The translations under genes were made by a program, and so were the position numbers. Of a DNA stretch of 28,683 nucleotides, positions 8,942 to 15,806 are shown one piece after another (the first letter of the stretch is position 1; each line of letters begins with the position of its first letter). The notes under the pieces are model-generated. The model saw only the letters and a program-made list of their open reading frames with translations. It searched no databases and had not been told where the DNA came from. The stretch is from Bacteroidales bacterium UBA5515 (lineage in GTDB: Bacteria > Bacteroidota > Bacteroidia > Bacteroidales > P3): positions 1 through 28,683 of the forward strand of contig DIOL01000031.1 in the NCBI GenBank assembly GCA_002423895.1. The letters run 5' to 3'.

Positions 8942-11584
8942 TTATTCCCATTCAATTTGAAACTTTGTGTCGTCTTTTTCTACTTGTTTAATTGTATCTT
9001 TTTTCTTCCCTTCTTCCCATTCAATAATATATTCTCCTTTTTCTTGACGTTTCCAGTTAGCTTTATCAATTTTCATTTGTTGAATGTCTAATTTTAAATC
9101 TTTATCAATAGAATTTGTAATTTTCTCCTTATCTCTTTTAAGATTCTCTTTTGTCTTTTCCAAGTTCTTTTTAAGATCATAGGTGAATTGAGGCTTATCA
9201 ATTGTTCCAATAATCTTTACAAATAACGTTAGCTGTGAGTTTTCGTCTTCTTCAAAGTCACCAAATTCTTGTCTTTGTTTTTGTAGTTTTGCTTTTTTCT
9301 TTTTACTTGAAAGTTCGCTTAACTTTATTGAAGCTCTATAGTCAATATTTTTATTAAAATTATGTTTACCCAAAAAAGAGAAGTTAATTGTATTTGATTT
9401 AACTTTAATTTCCTCAAAAGTTATGCTTGAGTTTTGTATTGAGATGTTTGATTCAATGGTTTTGAACTTAACATTATTAAGTGCTGATTCCTCCACAAAA
9501 TAGGATAATTTTTTAAGAAGAGGCACTTCATTTATCTCTCCATTCTCAATTTTATATTTAATATTTGCAGTTAGTTTCTCCTTATTAAGTTCTAAATTTT
9601 TATTAAGAAACTCTGTTGAAAAACTTATGCCTGCAGTTACATTTCCTTTAATATTTTTACTTGTAATGGAGTTTTGACTAAACTCATTCATCTCTTTAAA
9701 GAATCTGCTTGCTTCAACTTTTTTAAGTTCTATATCCCCAACAATTTTTGGCTTTTTAGAATTTAGAACCAATGATGCTTTACCTCTTACGTTTCCTCCA
9801 AAAGCGTTTAGTTTCATATCTTCTAATGATAAATTTCCATTTAGAAGAATTACTCTTGAATGAAAATCTTCAATATGAGCTTCTTTATATATTAGTCTAT
9901 CAATACTTGTTGAAAGATCAGCATTGAAAAAAGTTGGTAGAGTAAAGCCAGAAACAGAATCCTTTTTATTATTTGAATTTTTATTATTTGACTTATTGAG
10001 CCAATCATTTATATTGAGTGAACCTAAATTAAGATTTCCATTAAGGTTGAAAGCTTTTGCTTGCTTGAAAGCAAATGGCAATATATTTTCTATATTTCCT
10101 TTAAAGTTAAGAGAAGTTTTACCAGCGTTAGCACTTAGATTACTTACTTTGATTGAGGAATTATTGAAAACAAAATTGCTATTAAGATTAGTAATTTGTT
10201 GAGGAATATTTATGTTTGAATAGTTAAGAGATTTAATGTTTCCATTCCCGTCCATTTTAATTTTAGTAAATCCTAGCTTTGGGATATTTTCCAAACTCTT
10301 TATATCTCCACTTATTTTTAAATTAAGATTTAGATTCCCTGTAAGTAATTTTATATTTTTGTCTTGAATGAAACGATGTACGGCTTCTAAAGGTAAATTG
10401 CATTCCAAAAAGGCATCAACAGAGAGGTTAGAGAAGTTAAATAATTGTCCATATCCTTTTACCACACCTTTATTCCATTGAAAATAGATTTTATCCAACT
10501 TAATAAAAGAAGTTTCTGAATTGCATTTTTCTCCATTTGAAAAATCTCCATTAAGAGTTATATTTCTAAAAGCAATATCTAATTTTTTATTTGTAAGCTC
10601 TCCATTATTAATATAAAATTTGGACTTTATGTTTGGCATTTGAGTATTGCTAATATTACCTTTCATACTAAAGTCAAAAATCAATTCTCCTTTACCTTCG
10701 AAGTCCTTAAACAATTTACTGTATTTCTGAGGTAAAAGCTTTATCATATCTTCTAATTTAACTCCATCATTCTTAATCAAAAGGTCAATTTTGTTTTCTT
10801 TTGAATATTCTAAACTTCCTCTTGCATCAAAAGCTAAACCATCAATTTTAAGTTCCCCTTTTGAAATTTGAATTAGTTTTGAATTAGTGTTATTTGAGAA
10901 TATTATATCGAAATCAAAGTCTCTCTTATTAGATATTGCAAGATTGTCAATTTGAATTTTGTTTATAGTAGATTTAGATTTAATTTTTATTTTTTGTTCT
11001 TTGTCGGAAAAGTTACCTCTTGCATAAGCATCTTTAAGAAGAATTTCATAATATTGTTTGCTATAATCATTCCTATAGGAGAATTGAATATTCTCAAGCA
11101 CTATTTTCTTTAAAGAAAGAGAAAATTTTGATTCTTTATTGCTTTTACTTTGCTTCCAAAACACATAATTAACTTCTGCATTTTGATTAACTTTCATATT
11201 GAAAGCTCCATCTTTAGCAATTATCTTATTTATTTGATAGTTCTCACTAATTATATCCCAAAAGTCAAAAGTTAAGTAAAGCTTTCGAAAATAGAATAAG
11301 GTATCTTTTTTCTCTGAGATATTATTTTTTTCTATATCTTTTTTAGGAAAAGCATCAAAAGCAATAACATCATCAAAAGCAAGTGATGCACTTGGAAAAG
11401 TAGAAAAGAAATCAACTTTAATGGAAGAAACTTTAATTTCTGTAACTAATTGTTTATTGATTTCAGAAATTATTATTTGCTTAACCTTCTCCCTGTTAAT
11501 ATAAACAACTAACGCAGCGGCCAAAGCTAAGAAGAGAAAAATTCCTCCTATCCATAATAGAATCTTTAAATATCTTTTCTTCAT
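8942..11584 (-). CDS. AsmA-like envelope protein
   Basis: 880 residues with one N-terminal membrane anchor (ILLWIGGIFLFLALAAALVVYI, about residues 9-30). A long beta-rich region of repeated amphipathic strands follows and ends in an AsmA-type C-terminal region (about 530-770), then a charged Lys/Glu-rich tail. The build matches the AsmA/TamB-like group, which in Gram-negative bacteria bridges inner and outer membranes and is linked to phospholipid or outer-membrane homeostasis. The role here is inferred from architecture only. The gene follows the pseudouridine synthase across 89 nt containing a strong hairpin, and leads into gltX. Confidence 0.8.
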   Translation of the reverse strand: MKKRYLKILLWIGGIFLFLALAAALVVYINREKVKQIIISEINKQLVTEIKVSSIKVDFFSTFPSASLAFDDVIAFDAFPKKDIEKNNISEKKDTLFYFRKLYLTFDFWDIISENYQINKIIAKDGAFNMKVNQNAEVNYVFWKQSKSNKESKFSLSLKKIVLENIQFSYRNDYSKQYYEILLKDAYARGNFSDKEQKIKIKSKSTINKIQIDNLAISNKRDFDFDIIFSNNTNSKLIQISKGELKIDGLAFDARGSLEYSKENKIDLLIKNDGVKLEDMIKLLPQKYSKLFKDFEGKGELIFDFSMKGNISNTQMPNIKSKFYINNGELTNKKLDIAFRNITLNGDFSNGEKCNSETSFIKLDKIYFQWNKGVVKGYGQLFNFSNLSVDAFLECNLPLEAVHRFIQDKNIKLLTGNLNLNLKISGDIKSLENIPKLGFTKIKMDGNGNIKSLNYSNINIPQQITNLNSNFVFNNSSIKVSNLSANAGKTSLNFKGNIENILPFAFKQAKAFNLNGNLNLGSLNINDWLNKSNNKNSNNKKDSVSGFTLPTFFNADLSTSIDRLIYKEAHIEDFHSRVILLNGNLSLEDMKLNAFGGNVRGKASLVLNSKKPKIVGDIELKKVEASRFFKEMNEFSQNSITSKNIKGNVTAGISFSTEFLNKNLELNKEKLTANIKYKIENGEINEVPLLKKLSYFVEESALNNVKFKTIESNISIQNSSITFEEIKVKSNTINFSFLGKHNFNKNIDYRASIKLSELSSKKKKAKLQKQRQEFGDFEEDENSQLTLFVKIIGTIDKPQFTYDLKKNLEKTKENLKRDKEKITNSIDKDLKLDIQQMKIDKANWKRQEKGEYIIEWEEGKKKDTIKQVEKDDTKFQIEWE

Positions 11585-11603
11585 CTTTAGGCAAATTAGT
11601 TTT

Positions 11604-11640
11604 TGGTTAGTTAAGAAGATTTTGTCTTCTTAACTAACCA
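11604..11640. repeat. Perfect 16-bp hairpin between rluB-like and asmA-like genes
   Basis: Arms 11604-11619 and 11625-11640 are exact reverse complements around a 5-nt loop. On the minus strand the stem is followed by AAAAC rather than a T run, and on the plus strand by TTGCG. It is therefore not a standard intrinsic terminator in either direction. It may be a U-less terminator, an mRNA-stabilising or processing stem, or an operator. Confidence 0.85.
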
Positions 11641-11673
11641 TTGCGATGAATACTAACGCTTGAAAGCTTTTCC

Positions 11674-13143
11674 TTAGTTTGTTTTAAGCATTTTTAAAAA
11701 TGAAACTTCCTTATCTGAGAGAAAACGATACATTCCTCTTGGTAAGTTTTTCTTTGTTAAAGATGCAAATGCAACTCTGTCGAGTTTATATACTTCATAT
11801 CCTAAAGCTGCAAATATTCTTCTAACAATTCTATTCTTTCCTGAATGAAGCTCAATACCAACAACTCTTTTGTCGTCTCCATCTCCAACATATTGAATAT
11901 CGTCAGCATTAATCATTCCATCTTCCAACTCAATACCTTCCAATATAGTTTGCATATCAGCATGGGTAAGAGGTTTGTCAAGTTCCACATGGTAAATTTT
12001 CTTTGCTCCAAATGATGGGTGAGTAAGTTTCTTTGTCATCTCTCCATCATTAGTAAATAATAATAAACCTGTAGTGTTTCTGTCTAATCTGCCAACAGGA
12101 TAAAGTCTTTCTTTACATGCTTTGCCAATTAAAGATAAAACGGTTTTCCTGTCACGAGGGTCATCCATAGTTGTAATATATCCCTTAGGTTTATTTAAAA
12201 GAAGGTATTTCTTTCTTTCATTCACCAAACGTTCTCCTCCATAAATAACTACATCATCTGCCGATACCTTATGTCCCATTTCTGTAACAACTTCTCCATT
12301 AACAGTAACAGCGCCAACTTTAATTAATTCATCTGCTTCCCTTCTTGAACAAATACCAGAATTTGATATGTACTTATTTAAACGGATTAATCCATCCTTG
12401 CCTAAAGAAATTTCATCATAACCATATGCGTTTCCATTATCTCTATGGAAATCATCATGGTCTCTTCTTCTCATAGGCCTTTCATCATTATATCTTTTTC
12501 TGTCTGAAAATTCTCTATTGGAAGAATCTTTTCTTGAAAAACCATATCTGCTTTCTCTAAAATCTTTTCTTGGTCTTTTCTCTCCAAAATTTCTTTGAGG
12601 TCTTTCTTCAGAATCGTTATTAAAACTTCTTCTTGGATTATCATTTCTTCTTTCTGAAGAATAATCTCTTTGAGGTCTTTCTTCTGAATCGTTATTGAAT
12701 CTCCTTCTTGGATTATCGTTTCTTCTTTCTGAAGAATAGTTTCTTTGAGGTCTTTCTTCTGAATTGTTGTTAAAACTTCTTCTTGAATTATCGTTTCTTC
12801 TGTCTGAAGAGTAATCTCTTTGAGGTCTTTCTTCAGAGTTGCTATTAAAACTTCTTCTTGGATTATCGTTTCTTCTGTCTGAAGAATAATTTCTTTGTGG
12901 TCTCTCTTCTGAATTGTTGTTAAAACTTCTTCTTGGATTGTCGTTTCTTCTGTCTGAAGAGTAATTTCTTTGTGGTCTTTCCTCTGAATCACTGTTAAAT
13001 CTTCTTCTTGGATTTTCATCTCCGAATGAGGAGTTTTCTCTTCTTGGACGTGATTCTGATGATCTTCTGATTTCTTTTCTTTTGTATGGAGACTGACCTC
13101 TCTCAGGCTTATTTTCTCCATAATTACGTTTTCTGTTTTCCAT
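11674..13143 (-). CDS. 23S rRNA pseudouridine synthase (RluB/RsuA family) with Arg-rich repeat extension
   Basis: About 489 residues from the chosen start. The C-terminal half is a complete RluB/RsuA enzyme: an S4 RNA-binding domain (IRLNKYISNSGICSRREADEL, from about residue 250) and the catalytic domain with the Asp of GRLDRNTTG near 351, plus the downstream GKNRIVRRIFAALGYEV. The family isomerises uridine in ribosomal RNA. The N-terminal 240 residues are a low-complexity Arg/Asn/Ser/Glu-rich extension made of 25-residue repeats (NDNPRRSFNNNSEERPQRNY type). The frame is open upstream to 13227, but that extra stretch is hydrophobic and contains the promoter motif at 13164-13171. The ATG at 13143 (MENRKRNYGENK) is therefore the likely start. 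Enzyme family is clear; the exact rRNA site is not. Confidence 0.9.
   Translation of the reverse strand: MENRKRNYGENKPERGQSPYKRKEIRRSSESRPRRENSSFGDENPRRRFNSDSEERPQRNYSSDRRNDNPRRSFNNNSEERPQRNYSSDRRNDNPRRSFNSNSEERPQRDYSSDRRNDNSRRSFNNNSEERPQRNYSSERRNDNPRRRFNNDSEERPQRDYSSERRNDNPRRSFNNDSEERPQRNFGEKRPRKDFRESRYGFSRKDSSNREFSDRKRYNDERPMRRRDHDDFHRDNGNAYGYDEISLGKDGLIRLNKYISNSGICSRREADELIKVGAVTVNGEVVTEMGHKVSADDVVIYGGERLVNERKKYLLLNKPKGYITTMDDPRDRKTVLSLIGKACKERLYPVGRLDRNTTGLLLFTNDGEMTKKLTHPSFGAKKIYHVELDKPLTHADMQTILEGIELEDGMINADDIQYVGDGDDKRVVGIELHSGKNRIVRRIFAALGYEVYKLDRVAFASLTKKNLPRGMYRFLSDKEVSFLKMLKTN
12599..13040 (-). repeat. 75-bp tandem repeat coding for the Arg-rich extension
   Basis: Units begin at 12599, 12674, 12749, 12824, 12899 and 12974, exactly 75 bp apart, giving five full copies and a diverged sixth. 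Each unit encodes 25 residues with the pattern RRNDNPRRSFNNNSEERPQR. Because the unit is a multiple of three, copy-number change would not break the frame, and an out-of-frame ORF stays open across it by the same logic. Confidence 0.95.
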
Positions 13144-13163
13144 TTCTATTTTAAAATAATCTG

Positions 13164-13171
13164 CAAAAGTA
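13164..13171 (-). promoter_or_regulatory. Promoter -7 element of the pseudouridine synthase gene
   Basis: TACTTTTG on the minus strand matches TAnnTTTG and sits about 20 nt before the ATG at 13143. There is no exact TTTG at the usual distance; the nearest is TTTC at 20 nt. It supports choosing the shorter protein start. Confidence 0.55.
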
Positions 13172-13289
13172 CAAATAAAACTCAAACATAGGAAATTAGT
13201 AACCAAAAAAAGAAATAAATTATTCAATGATTTGAGTTAATTTAATCCCTCTTTTTATCTTATCTTTTATCTTAAATCTGTTTTTTTTA

Positions 13290-13297
13290 TACCTTTG
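13290..13297 (+). promoter_or_regulatory. Promoter -7 element of folE
   Basis: TACCTTTG matches TAnnTTTG about 25 nt before the folE ATG. The -33 position is only a weak match (TTTA at 13266-13269, spacer 20). Confidence 0.55.
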
Positions 13298-13322
13298 CAA
13301 ATCAATTTATATAATTTTGACT

Positions 13323-13928
13323 ATGAATGATAATGGCTATACCAAAATAGAGCGATATAATCCTGAAACACTTGAAAAATTGGCTTATCACTATAAGGAA
13401 ATTCTCGATTTATTGGGAGAAGATTCTTCTCGAGAAGGACTTTTGGATACTCCAATGAGAGTTGCTAAGGCAATGCAGTTTTTTACTCATGGATATGATG
13501 AAGATCCTGTTCAAATTCTTCGTTCTGCAACTTTCCATGAAGATTATAAGCAAATGGTAATTGTTAAAGAGATTGAAATTTATTCTCTTTGCGAACATCA
13601 CATGGTGCCAATGGTAGGAAAGGCTCACGTTGCCTATATACCAAACGGGAAAATTGTTGGTATTAGTAAAATTCCTCGTGTTGTGGAATGCTTTGCTCGT
13701 CGACTTCAAGTTCAAGAGCGTTTAACAAAACAAATTAAAGAGTGTATTCAAGATACTTTAAATCCATTAGGAGTTGCTGTGGTTATTGAAGCTCAGCATC
13801 TTTGTATGAGTATGAGAGGAGTTCAAAAACAAAACTCTGTTACCACAACATCCGATTTTACTGGAGCATTCCTAAGAAAAGAAACAAGAGAAGAGTTCTT
13901 ACACTTGATTAGCGTAAAATTGTCTTAA
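13323..13928 (+). CDS. folE: GTP cyclohydrolase I
   Basis: 201 residues. Converts GTP to 7,8-dihydroneopterin triphosphate, the first step of folate (and queuosine-type) synthesis. The zinc ligands are visible as Cys90 and His93 in SLCEHHMVPM and a Cys in QHLCMSMRGVQKQNS. The helix IPRVVECFARRLQVQERLT and the C-terminal TTSDFTGAF stretch are also present, and the length is normal. A TTG at 13317 could extend it by two codons, but the ATG at 13323 is better placed behind the promoter motif and is chosen. The gene converges with lpxD, with only 25 nt between the stops and no obvious terminator. Confidence 0.96.
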   Translation: MNDNGYTKIERYNPETLEKLAYHYKEILDLLGEDSSREGLLDTPMRVAKAMQFFTHGYDEDPVQILRSATFHEDYKQMVIVKEIEIYSLCEHHMVPMVGKAHVAYIPNGKIVGISKIPRVVECFARRLQVQERLTKQIKECIQDTLNPLGVAVVIEAQHLCMSMRGVQKQNSVTTTSDFTGAFLRKETREEFLHLISVKLS

Positions 13929-13953
13929 AAAAGAATTAATTAAGGCTATAATT

Positions 13954-14988
13954 CTATTTGCCTTCTAATTCTTTTATTTTATTTTCAAGTTCTCTTATTC
14001 TAAGTTCCATTTCTGGAAGTTTACGGAAGAATGAATAACTTCTCATGTATGAACGAGCTTCCCATGAAGGAGTTCCAAACACAGAAGAGTCATCTTTAAT
14101 ATTTGACATTATACCTGTTTGAGCTCCAATCTTAACTCTATCACCTATATTAATATGTCCTGAAAATCCAACTTGACCTCCAATAAAACAATTCTTACCA
14201 ATCTTGGTGCTTCCTGCAATTCCTGATTGAGCAGCCATAACTGTATTCTGGTCAATAATTACATTATGAGCAACCTGAATTAAATTATCCAGTTTAACTC
14301 CTTTTCTTATTATTGTACTTCCCATTGTAGCACGGTCAATTGTTGTGTTTGCTCCAATCTCAACATTGTCTTCCAAAATAACATTTCCAATTTGAGCAAT
14401 TTTCTTAAATGAACCATCTTCCAAAGGAGCATATCCAAAACCATCAGCCCCAATTACTGCTCCAGCATTAATAACACAACCATTACCTATAATACATAGA
14501 TGATAAATCTTAGCTCCTGAAAACATAGTTACATTATCACCTATTGTAACATTATCACCAATATAAACATGAGGATAAATCTTGGCATTCTTTCCAATTT
14601 TCACCCCCTCACCAATATAAGCAAACTCTCCTACATAAGCTCCTTCTTCAATTGAAGCAGAAGAGGAAATGAAACTTAAAGAAGAAACACCAGTTTTATT
14701 TAGTAAAAACTCATTATAAATATCCAACACCTTCGCAAAACAAGCATAGGCATCTTCAACCTTAATCATTGTTGTATTAACTTCCTTCTCTGGCACAAAG
14801 CTCTTGTTTACAATAACAACAGAAGCTTTAGTTTCATAAATATAATGTTCATATTTTGGATTTGAAAGGAAAGACATTCCATTTTCAGTTCCTTCTTCAA
14901 TCTTGCAAAGAGTGTTTACAACAACATTCTTATCTCCAACTATCTCTCCTCCCAATAAAGAGGCAATTTGTTCTGCAGTAAATTTCAT
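13954..14988 (-). CDS. lpxD: UDP-3-O-acylglucosamine N-acyltransferase
   Basis: 344 residues. Transfers the N-linked hydroxyacyl chain from acyl-ACP to UDP-3-O-acylglucosamine in lipid A synthesis. An N-terminal uridine-binding domain (MSFLSNPKYEHYIYETKASVVIV, about 40-62) precedes a left-handed beta helix of hexapeptide repeats (about 110-300), with the catalytic His241 in IQVAHNVIID. A short coiled-coil tail (LPEMELRIRELENKIKELEGK) ends the protein. The gene is single and complete, without the fused lpxC-fabZ or lpxA genes that often sit beside it in Bacteroidota. Confidence 0.96.
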   Translation of the reverse strand: MKFTAEQIASLLGGEIVGDKNVVVNTLCKIEEGTENGMSFLSNPKYEHYIYETKASVVIVNKSFVPEKEVNTTMIKVEDAYACFAKVLDIYNEFLLNKTGVSSLSFISSSASIEEGAYVGEFAYIGEGVKIGKNAKIYPHVYIGDNVTIGDNVTMFSGAKIYHLCIIGNGCVINAGAVIGADGFGYAPLEDGSFKKIAQIGNVILEDNVEIGANTTIDRATMGSTIIRKGVKLDNLIQVAHNVIIDQNTVMAAQSGIAGSTKIGKNCFIGGQVGFSGHINIGDRVKIGAQTGIMSNIKDDSSVFGTPSWEARSYMRSYSFFRKLPEMELRIRELENKIKELEGK

Positions 14989-15010
14989 TTTTGGTGTAGT
15001 TTATTTAGTG

Positions 15011-15018
15011 CAAAGATA
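15011..15018 (-). promoter_or_regulatory. Promoter -7 element of lpxD
   Basis: TATCTTTG on the minus strand matches TAnnTTTG, about 22 nt before the lpxD start. No TTTG is found at the usual -33 distance. Confidence 0.5.
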
Positions 15019-15129
15019 TAAAAAAGCTTGTTTTGTTGATATAAATAAGAAATAATAAACTTTACAACTCCCAAAACCTTATTAAGAACTCAGTAATTAT
15101 TGTTTCAAACTAACTAAACTTCTTTTTAA

Positions 15130-15260
15130 TCTCAGTATAATGGCATTATATTCTCCATATAATGCCATTAAATGGTAAGTATAATGCCATTATACTTATG
15201 ATATAATGCCATTAAACAGAGAATATAATGCCATTATACTGAGAAGATAATATCATTATA
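15130..15260. repeat. Array of six 15-bp palindromes at 22-bp spacing, forming a 115-nt palindrome
   Basis: Units with consensus TATAATGCCATTAWA are centred at 15143, 15165, 15187, 15209, 15231 and 15253, exactly 22 bp apart with 7-bp non-identical spacers. The sixth is degenerate (GATAATATCATTATA). Units 3 and 5 are full palindromes around a central C, unit 1 is the same with a central G, and units 2 and 4 end in AAA. Positions 15130-15244 also form one large inverted repeat around 15187. Its outer 26 bp match perfectly, and over the 57 pairs I count 50 Watson-Crick pairs, one G.U and six mismatches. It could extrude as a cruciform or fold as a long RNA hairpin. Confidence 0.92.
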
Positions 15261-15287
15261 TTGATTCTAAACGAAGTATAATGACTT

Positions 15288-15325
15288 TAAAATCGTTATT
15301 TTAATAGATAAAATCGTTATTTAAT
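15288..15325 (+). repeat. Short direct repeat pair next to the palindrome array
   Basis: TAAAATCGTTATTTTAAT at 15288-15305 and TAAAATCGTTATTTAAT at 15309-15325 differ by one T and start 21 bp apart, close to the 22-bp period of the neighbouring array. No function is evident. Confidence 0.75.
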
Positions 15326-15371
15326 TTCCTCAAAAAGAAGTTAATTTATGGATGGATTGCTTTTATCCTTT

Positions 15372-15451
15372 CCTAAATTAGGTTTACACTTTTCTGTTTA
15401 TTACTAATTCAAATTTACAGTTTTGATTTTTAACCCTAAATTAGGTTTACA
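15372..15451 (+). repeat. Two CCTAAATTAGGTTTACA repeats
   Basis: Exact 17-bp copies at 15372-15388 and 15435-15451, starting 63 bp apart. Each begins with an 11-bp palindrome (CCTAA-A-TTAGG), so they look like paired operator half-sites or remnants of a repeat family. Confidence 0.85.
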
Positions 15452-15523
15452 AGTATCCCATATAAATAATAACAGTTTAAAGTTTGTGTAATACCTATCT
15501 TTTTAGGTAAATTGCTTCGGTTT

Positions 15524-15554
15524 TTTGGTAATATGAAAAATTATTGTATTTTTG
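15524..15554 (+). promoter_or_regulatory. Promoter of tRNA-Cys
   Basis: TTTG (15524-15527), a 19-nt spacer and TATTTTTG (15547-15554) match the Bacteroidota consensus exactly. The tRNA begins 17 nt further on. The inverted repeat TACCTA/TAGGTA (15492-15509) lies just upstream. Confidence 0.88.
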
Positions 15555-15570
15555 CACACTCAAACACTAA

Positions 15571-15641
15571 GGTCTCTTGGCCGAGTGGCTAGGCACCGGT
15601 CTGCAAAACCGTCTACTCCAGTTCGAATCTGGAAGAGACCT
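15571..15641 (+). tRNA. tRNA-Cys (anticodon GCA)
   Basis: Cloverleaf of 71 nt. The acceptor stem is GGTCTCT/AGAGACC, the D stem GCC/GGC, the anticodon loop CTGCAAA (anticodon GCA), and the T arm TCCAG-TTCGAAT-CTGGA. The discriminator is U73, the base typical of tRNA-Cys. The 3' CCA is not encoded and must be added. The first anticodon-stem pair (27-43) is a C-U mismatch; in E. coli tRNA-Cys it is a G-U wobble, so a weak pair here is not alarming. Confidence 0.97.
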
Positions 15642-15650
15642 CAAAACTTT

Positions 15651-15680
15651 AAAGTCATCTGAAAAGATGACTTTTGTTTT
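15651..15680 (+). terminator. Terminator of tRNA-Cys
   Basis: A 10-bp perfect stem (AAAGTCATCT at 15651-15660 with AGATGACTTT at 15665-15674) around a GAAA tetraloop, followed by TGTTTTTTATTT. It lies 10 nt past the tRNA. Confidence 0.9.
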
Positions 15681-15806
15681 TTATTTATATACTTATACTT
15701 TAATTGATACTTAAACTAATTGTCCTTCATTTTTAATATAATAAAAAACTTTTTTACAAAATATTCGTACAACAATAGTTAATCTTGATTTTTATACATA
15801 TTATAT

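Larger units (their letters stand above)
15001..15523. other. Gene-free intergenic stretch between lpxD and tRNA-Cys
   Basis: No credible reading frame exists on either strand. It holds the lpxD promoter element (15011-15018), a 22-bp-period palindrome array (15130-15260), a degenerate further copy (TATAATGACTTTA at 15277-15289), two 17-18-bp TAAAATCGTTATTTTAAT-like direct repeats (15288-15325), two CCTAAATTAGGTTTACA repeats (15372 and 15435), and an inverted repeat TACCTA/TAGGTA (15492-15509) just before the tRNA promoter. The rest is featureless AT-rich DNA. Confidence 0.8.

Noticed and set aside
12471..13121. 216-residue ORF on the minus strand in a different frame over the rluB-like repeats
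   Set aside because: It is open only because the 75-bp repeat unit keeps all frames in phase; the product is a repetitive Glu/Lys/Ile string with no match to known domains, while the overlapping frame leads into a real enzyme.
13144..13227. Longer N-terminus of the pseudouridine synthase
   Set aside because: The extra residues are a hydrophobic stretch unlike the charged extension, and the segment contains the promoter motif TACTTTTG; the ATG at 13143 is preferred.
15130..15244. Complete insertion sequence or MITE
   Set aside because: There is no transposase, and I see no target-site duplication flanking the large palindrome (left TTTTAA, right AGATAA), so mobility is only a possibility.
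15130..15260. CRISPR array
   Set aside because: Repeat units are 15 bp with 7-bp spacers and no cas genes are present; CRISPR repeats and spacers are usually over 20 bp each.
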